NCBI GenBank assembly: GCA_903853805.1
Contig: CAINUN010000067.1
Coordinates: 1-64,000, forward strand
Direction of reading: 5' to 3'
Origin: an uncultured Bacteroidota bacterium
Lineage (GTDB): Bacteria > Bacteroidota > Bacteroidia > Chitinophagales > Chitinophagaceae
DNA length: 64,000 nucleotides
Below, piece after piece: positions 37,339-46,437 of this stretch. Every line of letters begins with the position of its first letter. The first letter of the stretch is position 1. Under the pieces are notes generated by a model, which ran no database searches, was not told where the DNA came from, and worked only from the letters and a program-made list of their open reading frames with translations. The position numbers and the translations under genes are program-made.

Positions 37339-37346
37339 TATCTTTG
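37339..37346 (+). promoter_or_regulatory. -7 box of pyrD promoter, 6 nt from ATG
   Basis: TATCTTTG matches TAnnTTTG and ends six bases before the pyrD ATG at 37353. No TTTG occurs at a 19-21 base spacing, so the -33 part is weak. Confidence 0.5.
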
Positions 37347-37352
37347 CGGCAC

Positions 37353-38384
37353 ATGTATACTTTTCTTCGCAAAATTCTCTTTCGAATAAATCCTGAAACA
37401 GTTCATCATTTAGTGATGAGCATGATGAAAATAGCCTACACCATTGCTCCTGTTCGTTGGCTGATGCGTCAAATGTTTGTAGTGAAAGATAAACGACTTG
37501 AAAAAACACTTTGGGGCATTACTTTTCCAAATCCAGTGGGACTTGCAGCCGGTTTTGATAAAGATGCTCATTACACAGATGCACTTGCCTGTCTTGGTTT
37601 TGGATTTGTTGAAATAGGCACTGTTACTCCTCGTCCACAACCTGGGAATGACAAGCCAAGATTATTTCGTTTGCCGAAAGACAAAGCACTCATCAACAGA
37701 ATGGGGTTCAATAATGGGGGCTCCAAAGCAGCTGCCGAAAGACTGAAACGCCGAAAAGAAATATTGATTATTGGTGGCAATATTGGCAAGAATAAAATCA
37801 CAGCAAATGAAGATGCGCTGAGTGATTACATCGCTGCCTTCAAAGATCTTTATGAGGTGGTTGATTATTTTGTAGTGAATGTCAGTAGCCCCAATACACC
37901 TGGGCTTCGTGAATTACAAGACAAAGCACCATTGATGGCAATCTTAAATTCCCTTAATCATCTCAACCATAAATTGGGCAAACCCAAACCACTTCTGTTG
38001 AAAATTGCACCTGATCTTTCCAATGCTCAATTAGATGACATCATAGACATCGTTCAAGCAACAAAAATTCAAGGAATAGTTGCTACTAACACAACCATTG
38101 ACCGAAGCGGATTGATAACATCAACTCAGGAAGTGGAAACAATAGGCGCTGGTGGTCTTAGTGGTTATCCTTTAAGGGAAAGAGCTACCGAAGTCATCCA
38201 CTACATTCACCAAAAAAGCAAAGGAACAATTCCAATAATGGCTGCAGGTGGAATTTTTACTGCTGCCGACGCCAAAGAAAAATTAGAAGCAGGTGCTTCG
38301 CTTATTCAAGTCTACACAGGCTTCATTTATGAAGGACCAACAATTACAAAAAATATTTGCAAAGGACTTCTCAATCAATCATAA
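37353..38384 (+). CDS. pyrD: Dihydroorotate dehydrogenase (quinone), class 2
   Basis: This membrane-associated flavoenzyme oxidises dihydroorotate using quinone. Class 2 is shown by the N-terminal helical extension ([19 protein letters not shown]) and the length (343 residues). Motifs include [12 protein letters not shown] near 60, [10 protein letters not shown] near 110, [15 protein letters not shown] near 170 (catalytic Ser region) and TNTTI near 240. The start is ATG 37353; a TTG nine bases upstream is disfavoured. pyrE of the same pathway is 6 kb upstream. Confidence 0.95.
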   Translation: MYTFLRKILFRINPETVHHLVMSMMKIAYTIAPVRWLMRQMFVVKDKRLEKTLWGITFPNPVGLAAGFDKDAHYTDALACLGFGFVEIGTVTPRPQPGNDKPRLFRLPKDKALINRMGFNNGGSKAAAERLKRRKEILIIGGNIGKNKITANEDALSDYIAAFKDLYEVVDYFVVNVSSPNTPGLRELQDKAPLMAILNSLNHLNHKLGKPKPLLLKIAPDLSNAQLDDIIDIVQATKIQGIVATNTTIDRSGLITSTQEVETIGAGGLSGYPLRERATEVIHYIHQKSKGTIPIMAAGGIFTAADAKEKLEAGASLIQVYTGFIYEGPTITKNICKGLLNQS

Positions 38385-38389
38385 AATTC

Positions 38390-39178
38390 ATGGATCAACT
38401 CTTCACACTCGACTCACTCATCAGCCTTATTACACTTGCCTCTTTAGAAATTATTTTGGGAATTGACAATGTCATTTTTGTATCCATCATCATGGGAAGA
38501 ATTCCTTCCAACGAGCGACTAAAAGCTCGCAGATTGTGGATGATTTTTGGTATTGCAACACGAACCTTTTTATTGTTTCTTCTTGGCTGGCTTTTAAAAC
38601 AAAAAGGGAAGCCATTATTCACACTTTTTGATAAAGGTTTTGATTTATCGAGCCTTGTAATGATTGCAGGAGGTTTGTTTTTATTGGTGAAAACAGTAAT
38701 GGAAATTCACCATAAACTCGAAGGTGATGAAGAAGAACTGAACGCAGCTAAAAAAGGAACTAACAATTTCACTAAAGCTATTGGACAAATTGTGTTAATT
38801 GACATGGTTTTTTCTTTCGATAGTGTCATCACTGCTTCAGGAATAGCCAAAATACTTCCTGTGATGATTACTGCCGTTGTGATTGCCATGTTTATCATGT
38901 TCTTTTTTAGCGAAGGGATTTCCAATTTTATTCACAAACATCCTACCTTAAAAATGCTTGCACTTTCCTTTTTGGTGATGGTTGGTTTGGTATTAATTAT
39001 TGAAGGCTGGGATGCTGAACATGCCCACGAAATGCGCTTGAAAAACTATGTCTATTTTGGAATGGCTTTTTCATTTGCTGTTGAGTTGCTAAACATGAAG
39101 CTGCGTAAACAAACTACAAAGCCATTGGAATTGAGAGAGCCAGATGTTTCGGACCTAGAGAACCAGCAAAAAAATTGA
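38390..39178 (+). CDS. TerC-family integral membrane protein
   Basis: This 262-residue membrane protein has about seven hydrophobic segments and the two TerC signature blocks, LEIILGIDNVIFVSIIMGR (about 16-34) and IDMVFSFDSVITASGIAK (about 138-155). The acidic residues within the membrane are thought to bind metal. Relatives handle Mn2+ export, often loading exported metalloproteins. The start is ATG 38390, five bases after the pyrD stop, so co-transcription with pyrD is likely. Confidence 0.92.
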   Translation: MDQLFTLDSLISLITLASLEIILGIDNVIFVSIIMGRIPSNERLKARRLWMIFGIATRTFLLFLLGWLLKQKGKPLFTLFDKGFDLSSLVMIAGGLFLLVKTVMEIHHKLEGDEEELNAAKKGTNNFTKAIGQIVLIDMVFSFDSVITASGIAKILPVMITAVVIAMFIMFFFSEGISNFIHKHPTLKMLALSFLVMVGLVLIIEGWDAEHAHEMRLKNYVYFGMAFSFAVELLNMKLRKQTTKPLELREPDVSDLENQQKN

Positions 39179-39186
39179 ACAAAAAG

Positions 39187-39217
39187 AAAAGGTTAGCAAG
39201 TGACTTGCTAACCTTTT
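39187..39217. terminator. Bidirectional terminator between terC and the T9SS gene
   Basis: A perfect 14-bp stem (39187-39200 with 39204-39217) closes a 3-base loop, with A-tract on one side and T-tract on the other. It serves the convergent terC and the minus-strand gene ending at 39238. Confidence 0.88.
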
Positions 39218-39237
39218 GAATAATAGTGAATTCTAAT

Positions 39238-40020
39238 TTACTTTGAAATAACTACTTTACCAGAGTATGTTTTATCCCCTACTAATAATTGACTGATATA
39301 AAATCCTTGAGGTAATGCAGCAACTGACATAATTAACTGTTGTGAACCTGCATTTAATATTCCATATTCTTTTTCAGCAACAATTCTTCCTGACAAATCA
39401 ACTATTCTAAGGATAATATTATTTTGTTTAGACAAATTGATTTCAGTTCTGACATCATCAAAAGCTGGATTCGGAATGAGTGTCAGCGTATTATTTAATC
39501 CTGTTATTTCATCAATTGCATTTGGCCAACCACCATACAATTTGATAACAGTACACCCTGCATTATTGGCACGATTAACGTCTTTAAATAAATTAGTAGT
39601 TGGGTCAGGCACAACGTACATACAGAAATAATGTGTACCATTCTGAACTTCAGGGAAACCGAATTTAATGATCTTGAAAATGTGAACAGTATCACCCGGG
39701 GCTAAGGTTAGCCCAGTATAATAGTAAACAGAATCAGTATGAAATGTTGGAGGGAAAACAGAAATGTTTTTTTCCTTTACAACCATTTGAACTCCATCTA
39801 ATTCAAACCCAACTTTGAAAACATTATCGGGTGTAAGTATTGTATTGCCAACGTTTTTGATAATTACGTCAATCTGCGTGTCTTTGAAAGACCAAATTTC
39901 ATCGCTTCCCCCAGTATTTTTGGGATATATCATAGTAACGTCCAAATCAACATTCTTGGTTTGAGCATTGACTGAACTCAGCGAAAAAATGGAAAAAACC
40001 AACGCAAAGATTTTTTTCAT
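39238..40020 (-). CDS. T9SS-sorted protein with CARDB-like domain
   Basis: This 260-residue secreted protein has a signal peptide (about 1-20, SVNAQT). An Ig-like domain of CARDB type (about 22-165) has IDVIIKNVGNTILTPDNVFKV and LTLAPGDTVHI, and a T9SS sorting domain spans about 180-260 (LIPNPAFDDVRTEI to KVVISK). No catalytic motif is visible; the protein may be adhesive or structural. A minus-strand TATTTTTG box (40037-40044) lies 16 bases before the ATG. Confidence 0.8.
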   Translation of the reverse strand: MKKIFALVFSIFSLSSVNAQTKNVDLDVTMIYPKNTGGSDEIWSFKDTQIDVIIKNVGNTILTPDNVFKVGFELDGVQMVVKEKNISVFPPTFHTDSVYYYTGLTLAPGDTVHIFKIIKFGFPEVQNGTHYFCMYVVPDPTTNLFKDVNRANNAGCTVIKLYGGWPNAIDEITGLNNTLTLIPNPAFDDVRTEINLSKQNNIILRIVDLSGRIVAEKEYGILNAGSQQLIMSVAALPQGFYISQLLVGDKTYSGKVVISK

Positions 40021-40086
40021 AATGGTGAATTTGATTCAAAAATAACGTTTACAGTAGATATTTAAGAAGTTTTTTTTAAACAGTTT

Positions 40087-40416
40087 TCAAGGCTTTAGTT
40101 TTTCATTATTCTTATGTCTCATAGTATCTCTAAGATTTTTCTTTTCAAAGTTTTTTTGAAGTGCATCGGTTAGGTCAACGCCTGTTTGATTAGCAAGGCA
40201 GATCAATACCCAAAATACATCGGCAAGTTCATCTGAAAGTTCTTTTCCTTCATCTGACTTTTTGAAAGACTGCTCACCATATTTCCTTACTAATATTCGG
40301 CTCAGTTCGCCTACTTCTTCCATAAGAATGCCAAGGTTGGTTAGTTCATTAAAATAACGAACGCCTACCGTTTTTATCCATTGGTCCACTTCATTTTGAG
40401 CTTGTTGTATGGTCAT
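40087..40416 (-). CDS. MazG-like nucleotide pyrophosphohydrolase
   Basis: This 109-residue all-helical protein has the metal-binding pattern of the MazG/dUTPase-like superfamily: LMEEVGELSR near 30 and ELSDELADVFWVLICLAN near 58 (E-x-x-E...E-x-x-D). These enzymes remove aberrant dNTPs. The size fits the single-domain RS21-C6-like group. It is divergent from moxR. Confidence 0.9.
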   Translation of the reverse strand: MTIQQAQNEVDQWIKTVGVRYFNELTNLGILMEEVGELSRILVRKYGEQSFKKSDEGKELSDELADVFWVLICLANQTGVDLTDALQKNFEKKNLRDTMRHKNNEKLKP

Positions 40417-40547
40417 GATTTTTGAAAGATTTTAAGTTTCACAAAATAATAGAAAATGAAAAGACTTTTTTAAGAACATTATCACTTAATTGCATCGTGT
40501 AATTTTTTTTTGAAAAACATAAACACAATCTAAAAACAAATCAGAAA

Positions 40548-41513
40548 ATGCAATCGTTTTCATCGGATATAGAAGCGGCTAAAGCCCTGAAGCAAAAATT
40601 TGAAGAAATCAGGAAAGCTATAGGTCATATCATTGTAGGGCAAGAAGAAGTAGTGAACAAGCTTATCATTTCCATCTTGTGTAATGGTCACAGCCTTTTG
40701 GTGGGGGTGCCAGGTCTTGCAAAGACACTATTAGTAAAAACAGTTGCTGACGTGCTCGACCTTTCTTTCAAACGCATTCAGTTTACCCCCGATTTGATGC
40801 CAAGCGATATTACAGGCGCTGAAATTTTGGACGAAACCCGTCAATTCAAATTTTTAAAAGGACCCATTTTCGCCAACATTATTTTGGCAGATGAAATCAA
40901 TCGTACACCTCCAAAAACTCAAGCAGCTTTATTAGAGGCAATGCAGGAAAAAAACGTAACAACTGGAGGCATCTTGCATAAATTACCTTCTCCATTTTTT
41001 GTATTAGCTACTCAAAACCCTATTGAACAAGAAGGAACCTACCCTTTACCCGAAGCACAACTTGACCGTTTTATGTTTATGCTCACGCTCGACTATCCAA
41101 GCTTTGAGGAAGAAGTGACAATTGTTAGAAACACTACTGGAGCAAGTAATGTAGAACTATCAAAAGTGATGACAGCCAACGATATTCTTCTATTTCAAGA
41201 CCTCATACGCAAAGTGCCAGTCCCGGATAATGTGTTGGAATATGCTGTAAGATTGGTTCATAAAACAAGACCTTCAAACCCAACGGCACCCGATGCAAGC
41301 AAACAGTATGTGGCTTATGGCGCAGGTCCACGTGCATCTCAATATTTGATTTTAGGAGCTAAAGCACATGCACTTTTAAATGGAAAATATTCTCCCGATA
41401 TTGAAGACGTAAAGGCGATGGCTTTGCCTGTTCTTAGACATAGAATTGTGCGCAATTACAAAGCCGAAGCTGAAGGCATTCAGCAAGAAACACTCATCAA
41501 ACAATTGCTTTGA
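40548..41513 (+). CDS. MoxR-family AAA+ ATPase
   Basis: This 321-residue AAA+ chaperone-like ATPase has Walker A GVPGLAKTLL (about 56-65), MPSDITGAEIL near 90, Walker B ILADEINRTPPKTQAALLEAMQE near 112 and a sensor-1 region ATQNPIEQEGTYPLPEAQLDRF near 150. MoxR proteins normally sit in front of DUF58 and VWA-domain genes, which help fold or load metals into partner complexes. Here the next gene is DUF1569, so partners must be elsewhere. Confidence 0.95.
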   Translation: MQSFSSDIEAAKALKQKFEEIRKAIGHIIVGQEEVVNKLIISILCNGHSLLVGVPGLAKTLLVKTVADVLDLSFKRIQFTPDLMPSDITGAEILDETRQFKFLKGPIFANIILADEINRTPPKTQAALLEAMQEKNVTTGGILHKLPSPFFVLATQNPIEQEGTYPLPEAQLDRFMFMLTLDYPSFEEEVTIVRNTTGASNVELSKVMTANDILLFQDLIRKVPVPDNVLEYAVRLVHKTRPSNPTAPDASKQYVAYGAGPRASQYLILGAKAHALLNGKYSPDIEDVKAMALPVLRHRIVRNYKAEAEGIQQETLIKQLL

Positions 41514-41514
41514 C

Positions 41515-41982
41515 ATGGAAAACTTGGAAATCAAAAAAGCATTTCTGCGCAATGAATACACAGCAATTTTGAAGACCATTCCAGCAAATGCTGAAAGGCG
41601 CTGGGGAAAAATGAATTTACAACAAATGATTGAACACATGACCGACTCGGTGAGTTGGGCAACTGGGAAATGTATTTTTAATTTAGTGACATTGGAAGAA
41701 AATGTCCCCAAGATGCAGGCATTTCTTATGAGTGAAAAACCATTTAAAGAAAACACACCTAATAATCTCATCTCTGAGACACCTCCAGTCATTCGCAATT
41801 CATCGGTCAATGATGCCATTGAGGAACTGCAAAATGAAATCAATCTTTTCCTCCATCAATTTGAAGCGGAAGGCAAAGAAAAAACTCTTAATCCGTTTTT
41901 TGGCGAATTGACTTTTGGCATGTGGGTACAATTGCTACACAAACATGCATGGCATCACCTTAGACAATTTGGTGTAGAATAA
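41515..41982 (+). CDS. DUF1569 / DinB-like protein
   Basis: This 155-residue protein of the DinB-like four-helix fold has MNLQQMIEHMTDSVSWATGK near 35, PPVIRNSSVNDAIEELQNEI near 85 and LTFGMWVQLLHKHAWHHLRQFGV at the C-terminus. Metal-ligand His residues are at the expected places (H in IEHM and in KHAWHH). Its function is unknown; relatives include putative thiol- or metal-dependent enzymes. The start is ATG 41515, one base after the moxR stop. The longer open frame upstream lies within moxR. Confidence 0.72.
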   Translation: MENLEIKKAFLRNEYTAILKTIPANAERRWGKMNLQQMIEHMTDSVSWATGKCIFNLVTLEENVPKMQAFLMSEKPFKENTPNNLISETPPVIRNSSVNDAIEELQNEINLFLHQFEAEGKEKTLNPFFGELTFGMWVQLLHKHAWHHLRQFGVE

Positions 41983-41985
41983 TTA

Positions 41986-42441
41986 TTAGTTACCTACTTT
42001 TTTCACATTGATAGCAGATAATCCTTTTGGGGATTTTTCTGTTTCAAAAGTCACTTTGTCTCTTTCTTTTATTGGGAATTCCAAGCGGCTTAACAACATA
42101 AACACACGTTCCTGCGATTTAAGGTCGGTAATAAAACCATAACCCTTTTCTGAATTGATAAAATTGACAATTCCCTTACGGTTTGCTTCTCTTATTTCGC
42201 GATGTTGATGGGCAATACTTAATTGAATATCTTCAGCATTAGTAACAATCTTTTTCTCTGGGTCTGGTGGTGTGTCCGAAATATTCCCATGCTCATCCAC
42301 ATAAGCCATCATCATATCAATACCTTTGCCCTTATTATTGTTTGTTTTGCGCTCTTCTCTTTTGTGCTCTTTATCCTTGCGCTTTTTTGCTTTCTTATTT
42401 TCTTTTTCTTTTTTGCCAAAAGTCTCTTTCGATTTAGCCAT
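41986..42441 (-). CDS. Cold-shock-domain protein with lysine-rich N-terminus
   Basis: This 151-residue protein has a highly charged Lys/Arg/Glu N-terminus (about 1-42) and a linker with YVDEHGNISDTPPDPEKK. A C-terminal cold-shock domain (about 88-150) has RNP1-like KGYGFI intact but a degenerate RNP2, VFMLLS where relatives have VFVH-x-S. It is probably an RNA-binding protein. The DEAD-box helicase RhlE gene lies just upstream on the same strand (65 bp), a pairing that makes sense for RNA unfolding in the cold. Confidence 0.85.
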   Translation of the reverse strand: MAKSKETFGKKEKENKKAKKRKDKEHKREERKTNNNKGKGIDMMMAYVDEHGNISDTPPDPEKKIVTNAEDIQLSIAHQHREIREANRKGIVNFINSEKGYGFITDLKSQERVFMLLSRLEFPIKERDKVTFETEKSPKGLSAINVKKVGN

Positions 42442-42506
42442 AGTTTCTGAATACGTTTTTTTGGGTAATTATTTTACAGTTCTGTTATTAATAAAAACAA
42501 CAGTGA

Positions 42507-43754
42507 TTAGGAATTTCTATTGTTTTGAAAACCAAAACTTCTTTTTTTAGTGCTTTGAAAACTACGCCTTTCTGGTTTTGAAAAAGGAATGGAATGTTTA
42601 TTCAATGACGGGATGCTTGTTTTGTCATTATCCAAGAAAGGATGGTCTTCAACAACAGGAATGTACTTGCCAATCAGTTTTTGAATACTTTTGAGATAGT
42701 CCAATTCTTCTGCTTCACAAAAAGAGATAGCTGTTCCGCTTGCTCCAGCTCTACCTGTTCTTCCAATACGGTGAACATAAGTTTCAGGCACTTCAGGTAA
42801 TTCGTAATTAATGACATGTGTGAGTTCATCAATGTCAATACCTCTTGCAGCTATATCAGTAGCAACTAATACTCTTGTTTCACCAGATTTAAAATTACCC
42901 AACGCACGTTGTCTTGCTGTTTGAGACTTGTTTCCATGAATGGCTTCAGCTGAAATGCCGGCATGAATCAATCCAGTAACCAATTTATTAGCTCCATGCT
43001 TAGTTCGTGTAAATACAATGACTGACACAATATGCTCCTGCTTTAAAAGATACTCCAACAGATGTTTTTTGTCTTTTTTAGCAACGCGGTAAACTGACTG
43101 ATCAATAATTTCAACAGTTGAAGACTCAGGTGTCACTTGCACTTTTTCAGGGTTATGAAGCAAAGAATCTACAAGCTTTTTAATTTCTGTTGGCATTGTA
43201 GCCGAAAAAAGCAAGGTTTGTTTATGCGAGGGTAAAAGTGCAATAACTCTTTTAACGTCGTGGATAAAACCCATATCCAACATACGATCGGCTTCATCCA
43301 ATACAAACAAATTAATTTTATGAAGATGAATGAGTTTTTGCTGTAACAAATCAAGCAATCTACCGGGAGTAGCTATGAGAATATCGACCCCTTTCTTTAG
43401 AATGGAAACCTGTGACACTTGCGAGACACCTCCAAAAATGACTGTGGAGCGAAGGTTTAAATGACGTCCATAGTTCTCAAAAGATTCTCCAATTTGAATA
43501 GCCAACTCTCGAGTAGGCGTTAAAATAAGGCATTGAATGTGATTGGCTGTTGCTGGTTTTTGATGAAGAAGTTGCAAAATAGGCAAAGCGAAAGCCGCTG
43601 TTTTTCCTGTTCCTGTTTGTGCGCAACCTATTAAATCTCTTCCTGCTAATACAATGGGTATGGCTTGTGCCTGAATGGGTGTGGGTGTGGAATAACCTTC
43701 GTCTTCCAAAGCTTGCAGCAATGGAGCTACTAGGTTCAATTCTTTAAAATTCAT
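42507..43754 (-). CDS. rhlE: DEAD-box ATP-dependent RNA helicase (RhlE-like)
   Basis: This 415-residue RNA helicase has all core motifs: Q motif [10 protein letters not shown] (about 21-30), [14 protein letters not shown] (about 43-56), PTRELAIQ near 80, [13 protein letters not shown] near 150, LFSATMP near 180, ARGIDIDEL near 305 and HRIGRTGR near 330. A short basic tail (about 370-415) replaces longer RhlE extensions. It likely remodels structured RNA or ribosome precursors. It precedes the cold-shock protein gene. Confidence 0.94.
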   Translation of the reverse strand: MNFKELNLVAPLLQALEDEGYSTPTPIQAQAIPIVLAGRDLIGCAQTGTGKTAAFALPILQLLHQKPATANHIQCLILTPTRELAIQIGESFENYGRHLNLRSTVIFGGVSQVSQVSILKKGVDILIATPGRLLDLLQQKLIHLHKINLFVLDEADRMLDMGFIHDVKRVIALLPSHKQTLLFSATMPTEIKKLVDSLLHNPEKVQVTPESSTVEIIDQSVYRVAKKDKKHLLEYLLKQEHIVSVIVFTRTKHGANKLVTGLIHAGISAEAIHGNKSQTARQRALGNFKSGETRVLVATDIAARGIDIDELTHVINYELPEVPETYVHRIGRTGRAGASGTAISFCEAEELDYLKSIQKLIGKYIPVVEDHPFLDNDKTSIPSLNKHSIPFSKPERRSFQSTKKRSFGFQNNRNS

Positions 43755-43948
43755 AAATGTTTATTTGCTGAGAAAATATCGCGAGATAGGAACGCAGCGA
43801 TGATAGAAAGGGTAAAGGTAAGCTTTATTTAATGAATGGTATTTAACCCAACTTACTTGAGTCTCAAAAGAGTAATTTGACAGCTAACAATTTTTCGAAT
43901 CAAAAAATAATGAAAATCAATCTTGCTAACTTTCAAGAGTATAAAAGT

Positions 43949-43980
43949 AAAAAGTCGCGAAGAAATGCTCACGACTTTTT
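43949..43980 (-). terminator. Terminator after the DUF5777 gene
   Basis: Arms AAAAAGTCG (43949-43957) and CGACTTTTT (43972-43980) pair around a 14-base loop, giving a T-tract on the minus strand about 26 bases after the DUF5777 stop. Confidence 0.65.
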
Positions 43981-44005
43981 ACCTGAAAGTAATTAACATG
44001 CTTAT

Positions 44006-44944
44006 TTACCAAATTTTTGTACGGCTATTTTCAAAACCCTTTGGCTTTACAACAGTAAAAACACGAGAGATATTGAAACCGAAATGAATATCGCCTGCAC
44101 TCCACTTTCCGGTTGTTTCACCAATCACGTTTCGCTCAGTAATTCCTGTGGAGTTAGTAAAAATAAGTTGAAAGACGTGTCCACCTGTTTCAATGTCAAT
44201 CCCTATAGTTAATGAGTTGGTAGTATTATCTAGTTGGTTTAATTGATAAAAGTATTCGCCAGTAAGAGAAACGCGGTTGGTAATTTTTACACGACCACCC
44301 ACACCAACGGCTATGATGTCATTTGGCTCCTTTTTAGTGTTCACTACATTATAGTGTATATGAGTTGGCATAATTTGGAAAGAAACCTTCGGACTAAACT
44401 TCTTTGCAATCAAAAGTTGATTCATGTAAGCAATCCGATTACCTACTTCATAGTCAGGAAGTGTAACCTTGTTTGTTTGAGCCGAAATATCTCCGCAATA
44501 ACTAATACTGATGGGCATTTTATTATCGTCGGTTTGTCGTAAAAGCTTAAACTTTATGAACCCGTCATATTCTTTCAGATAAGAACTCCTACCGATTCCC
44601 ACCATAAGTCTTTTAGATATGCCATAATCAAGTCCGAAACGCATACTAGCCATATCAAGTCCAAACAAGTCTATTGCACCTTGATTTAGTGTTCCAAAAC
44701 GGTGAGAAATACGAAAATCAAGCACGCCTTTAGCCACATTCTCTATACTTTGACTATTGCCAATTCTTGTAGTTTTAAAAGTTGCTGTAGAAAAATTGTT
44801 TTGCGTAGTTGGAGCATCAGCATTAAGCATCGACATTAAGTCGTTTTCTTCGCTTATGGAAGCAGTGTCTTTTTTTGATTGCGCATTTGCATGTGTAATC
44901 CCTAGAAACAAAAGGCATGAAAGCAGTAATGATTTTAATCGCAT
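44006..44944 (-). CDS. DUF5777-family outer-membrane beta-barrel protein
   Basis: This 312-residue exported protein has a signal peptide (about 1-21, THANAQ), a low-complexity linker (about 22-58) and a beta-barrel-like body. Alternating hydrophobic strands and family-typical text are visible: KGVLDFRISHRFGTLNQGAIDLFGLDMASMRFGLDYGI in pieces over about 68-105, then RLMVGIGRSSYLKEYDGFIK. DUF5777 proteins are associated with YceI and cytochrome-like genes in Bacteroidota, as here. The function is unknown. It is the last gene of the block, before a terminator. Confidence 0.8.
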   Translation of the reverse strand: MRLKSLLLSCLLFLGITHANAQSKKDTASISEENDLMSMLNADAPTTQNNFSTATFKTTRIGNSQSIENVAKGVLDFRISHRFGTLNQGAIDLFGLDMASMRFGLDYGISKRLMVGIGRSSYLKEYDGFIKFKLLRQTDDNKMPISISYCGDISAQTNKVTLPDYEVGNRIAYMNQLLIAKKFSPKVSFQIMPTHIHYNVVNTKKEPNDIIAVGVGGRVKITNRVSLTGEYFYQLNQLDNTTNSLTIGIDIETGGHVFQLIFTNSTGITERNVIGETTGKWSAGDIHFGFNISRVFTVVKPKGFENSRTKIW

Positions 44945-44967
44945 AAGATTTTTTTAATGAAATAATA

Positions 44968-45516
44968 TTATTTCTGGTTCATAATGCAGTTCACAGTGAT
45001 TTCAATTTGATCCGCCACTTTGCCTGCCATGAGTTTTGGGATTTTAATTTTATAATCGTTAGGGTTGATGGTGAATTTAGAAACAGCTGTAATAGCGCTT
45101 CCTTTTACGGTTACGGTCCCAAGAATATTAATATCATTACTTACTCCATGCATTGTAAGTTTTCCAGAAGCTTTTACGTTATACACGCCATCTTTGGCAA
45201 AATTAACTTCACTGATGTTGGTAATTTTCCCTTTAAAATCTGCTTTTGGGTATTGATCACTTTCCAAATAATTTTCATTGAAATGCTCTTCCATAAGGGC
45301 GCTTTCAAACTTGAAACTTTTTATAGGGACAAGCACTATCGCGTCGCCTGTTTTTGAATCGAGGACTGCTGAAGTTTCATTATTAAACGATTCAAAGTTT
45401 TCAAGTTTTGTTGAAGAAAACATGGTGACTTTACCTGTCCGAGTCAAATACTTTTGAGCAAATGAAGCATTGGCTGTACCATAGAGAATGGCGAAAATAA
45501 TAATTAGCTTTTTCAT
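44968..45516 (-). CDS. YceI-family periplasmic protein, copy A
   Basis: This 182-residue exported protein has a signal peptide (about 1-21, ASFAQK) and a YceI lipocalin-like barrel (about 22-182): FSSTKLENFESFNNET, then MEEHFNENYLESDQYPKADFKGKI and GKLTMHGVSNDINILGTV. YceI proteins bind polyisoprenoids or related lipids and are often linked to respiratory or stress functions. It lies between the cytochrome-like lipoprotein and DUF5777 genes. A second YceI is at 50.0-50.6 kb. Confidence 0.88.
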   Translation of the reverse strand: MKKLIIIFAILYGTANASFAQKYLTRTGKVTMFSSTKLENFESFNNETSAVLDSKTGDAIVLVPIKSFKFESALMEEHFNENYLESDQYPKADFKGKITNISEVNFAKDGVYNVKASGKLTMHGVSNDINILGTVTVKGSAITAVSKFTINPNDYKIKIPKLMAGKVADQIEITVNCIMNQK

Positions 45517-45538
45517 TGTTTTTTTTTAAAAAGGATGA

Positions 45539-45907
45539 TTATTGTGGACAACTTGCATTTACCCAAACTCTTATTTTAGCAATAGTACAAGCGTCTAATG
45601 GAGTGTTACCTTTTGGCATAGGAGGCGGTGAATTTCGTGTTATGCAAGTTAAAAGCGTACCACCTTGTGCAATAGGCAACAAATTGCTATATGTGCTCAA
45701 ATCGTAACCACCAGCTTGAGAGGCGGCATTATGACAATCACTTGTTGTGCAACTACTTGACATTATTTGTTTAATTGTACCGTTGTAGGTTACGTTAGAA
45801 GTATCGCAGGCTGGATAAAAGTCCTGCAAGTTTTTTTTATAGCAACTTGTCAAACTAACGATGCTACTTATGAATAGCATGGAGCCAAAAAGAAATTGTT
45901 TCTTCAT
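45539..45907 (-). CDS. Cytochrome c-like lipoprotein with CX4CH motif
   Basis: This 122-residue lipoprotein has a signal peptide with lipobox SLTSC, so C22 is the likely lipid-modified residue. The mature part has C53-TTSD-C58-H59, a CX4CH heme-attachment-like motif rather than CXXCH, and a downstream M97 in PPPMPKG that could be the distal heme ligand. This pattern is common in Bacteroidota cytochrome-like lipoproteins of this length. Heme binding is inferred. The start is ATG 45907 (MKKQFLFG); the open frame extends upstream into the next gene. It is 22 bp before YceI. Confidence 0.75.
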   Translation of the reverse strand: MKKQFLFGSMLFISSIVSLTSCYKKNLQDFYPACDTSNVTYNGTIKQIMSSSCTTSDCHNAASQAGGYDLSTYSNLLPIAQGGTLLTCITRNSPPPMPKGNTPLDACTIAKIRVWVNASCPQ

Positions 45908-45935
45908 TTTTTGGGATATTCTAATTATGGATGTT

Positions 45936-46340
45936 CTATTTATTATCAAGAATGCAATCAGATAAAAGAACTACGGTTGTATAACCATTACAAAAACCTT
46001 TAATAGTCACTTTATCCCCAACTTTTAGAGTTGCTGTTTGTTTCATAGTACATTGAACACCTGACAAAGGATCTTCAGAATGAAGCAATACAACTTGTTT
46101 TTTATCTTGATTTTGATTGAGTTCATCAATTACACCTGTTACTTCAAGGATTTGATTGAGATAAGTGGTATTAGCCGATTTTTCGTCAGCAGTAAACGCA
46201 GCACTTAAAACTTCAGAAGTAATAGCTAAGCCTTTTTTATCATCCACTGTAGCGTGGGGCTTGTGAAGCATATAATAAACTACTGCTCCGCCAGCTAACA
46301 CGACTACCAAAAAAACGAACAGTAATGTTTTCTTTTTCAT
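45936..46340 (-). CDS. tRNA_anti-like OB-fold membrane protein
   Basis: This 134-residue protein has an N-terminal membrane segment (about 4-22). A soluble OB-fold of the tRNA_anti-like family (about 45-134) has LNQILEVTGVIDELNQ, VQCTMKQTATLKVGDKVTIKGFCNGY and LSDCILDN. The family is named by fold, with no proof of RNA binding. The start is ATG 46340 (MKKKTLLF); upstream residues are not needed. It heads the four-gene OB/cytochrome/YceI/DUF5777 run. Confidence 0.75.
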   Translation of the reverse strand: MKKKTLLFVFLVVVLAGGAVVYYMLHKPHATVDDKKGLAITSEVLSAAFTADEKSANTTYLNQILEVTGVIDELNQNQDKKQVVLLHSEDPLSGVQCTMKQTATLKVGDKVTIKGFCNGYTTVVLLSDCILDNK

Positions 46341-46358
46341 GAAAAAGGTTTTATAAAA

Positions 46359-46366
46359 CAAAGATA
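46359..46366 (-). promoter_or_regulatory. -7 box upstream of the OB-fold gene
   Basis: On the minus strand TATCTTTG (46359-46366) lies 18 bases before the ATG at 46340. It suggests that the OB/cytochrome/YceI/DUF5777 genes have their own start site in addition to any read-through from the kinase operon. The -33 part is not seen. Confidence 0.45.
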
Positions 46367-46437
46367 GGGATACAAACAATTGGATTACTTATCATAATAC
46401 TGAAACGGGAAAAAAACTTAATGAAATGTGAGTGTTT

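Noticed and set aside
37261-37509. N-terminal extension of the carboxypeptidase-regulatory-like protein
   Set aside because: It would run antisense through the start of pyrD, and a clear signal peptide begins at ATG 37260.
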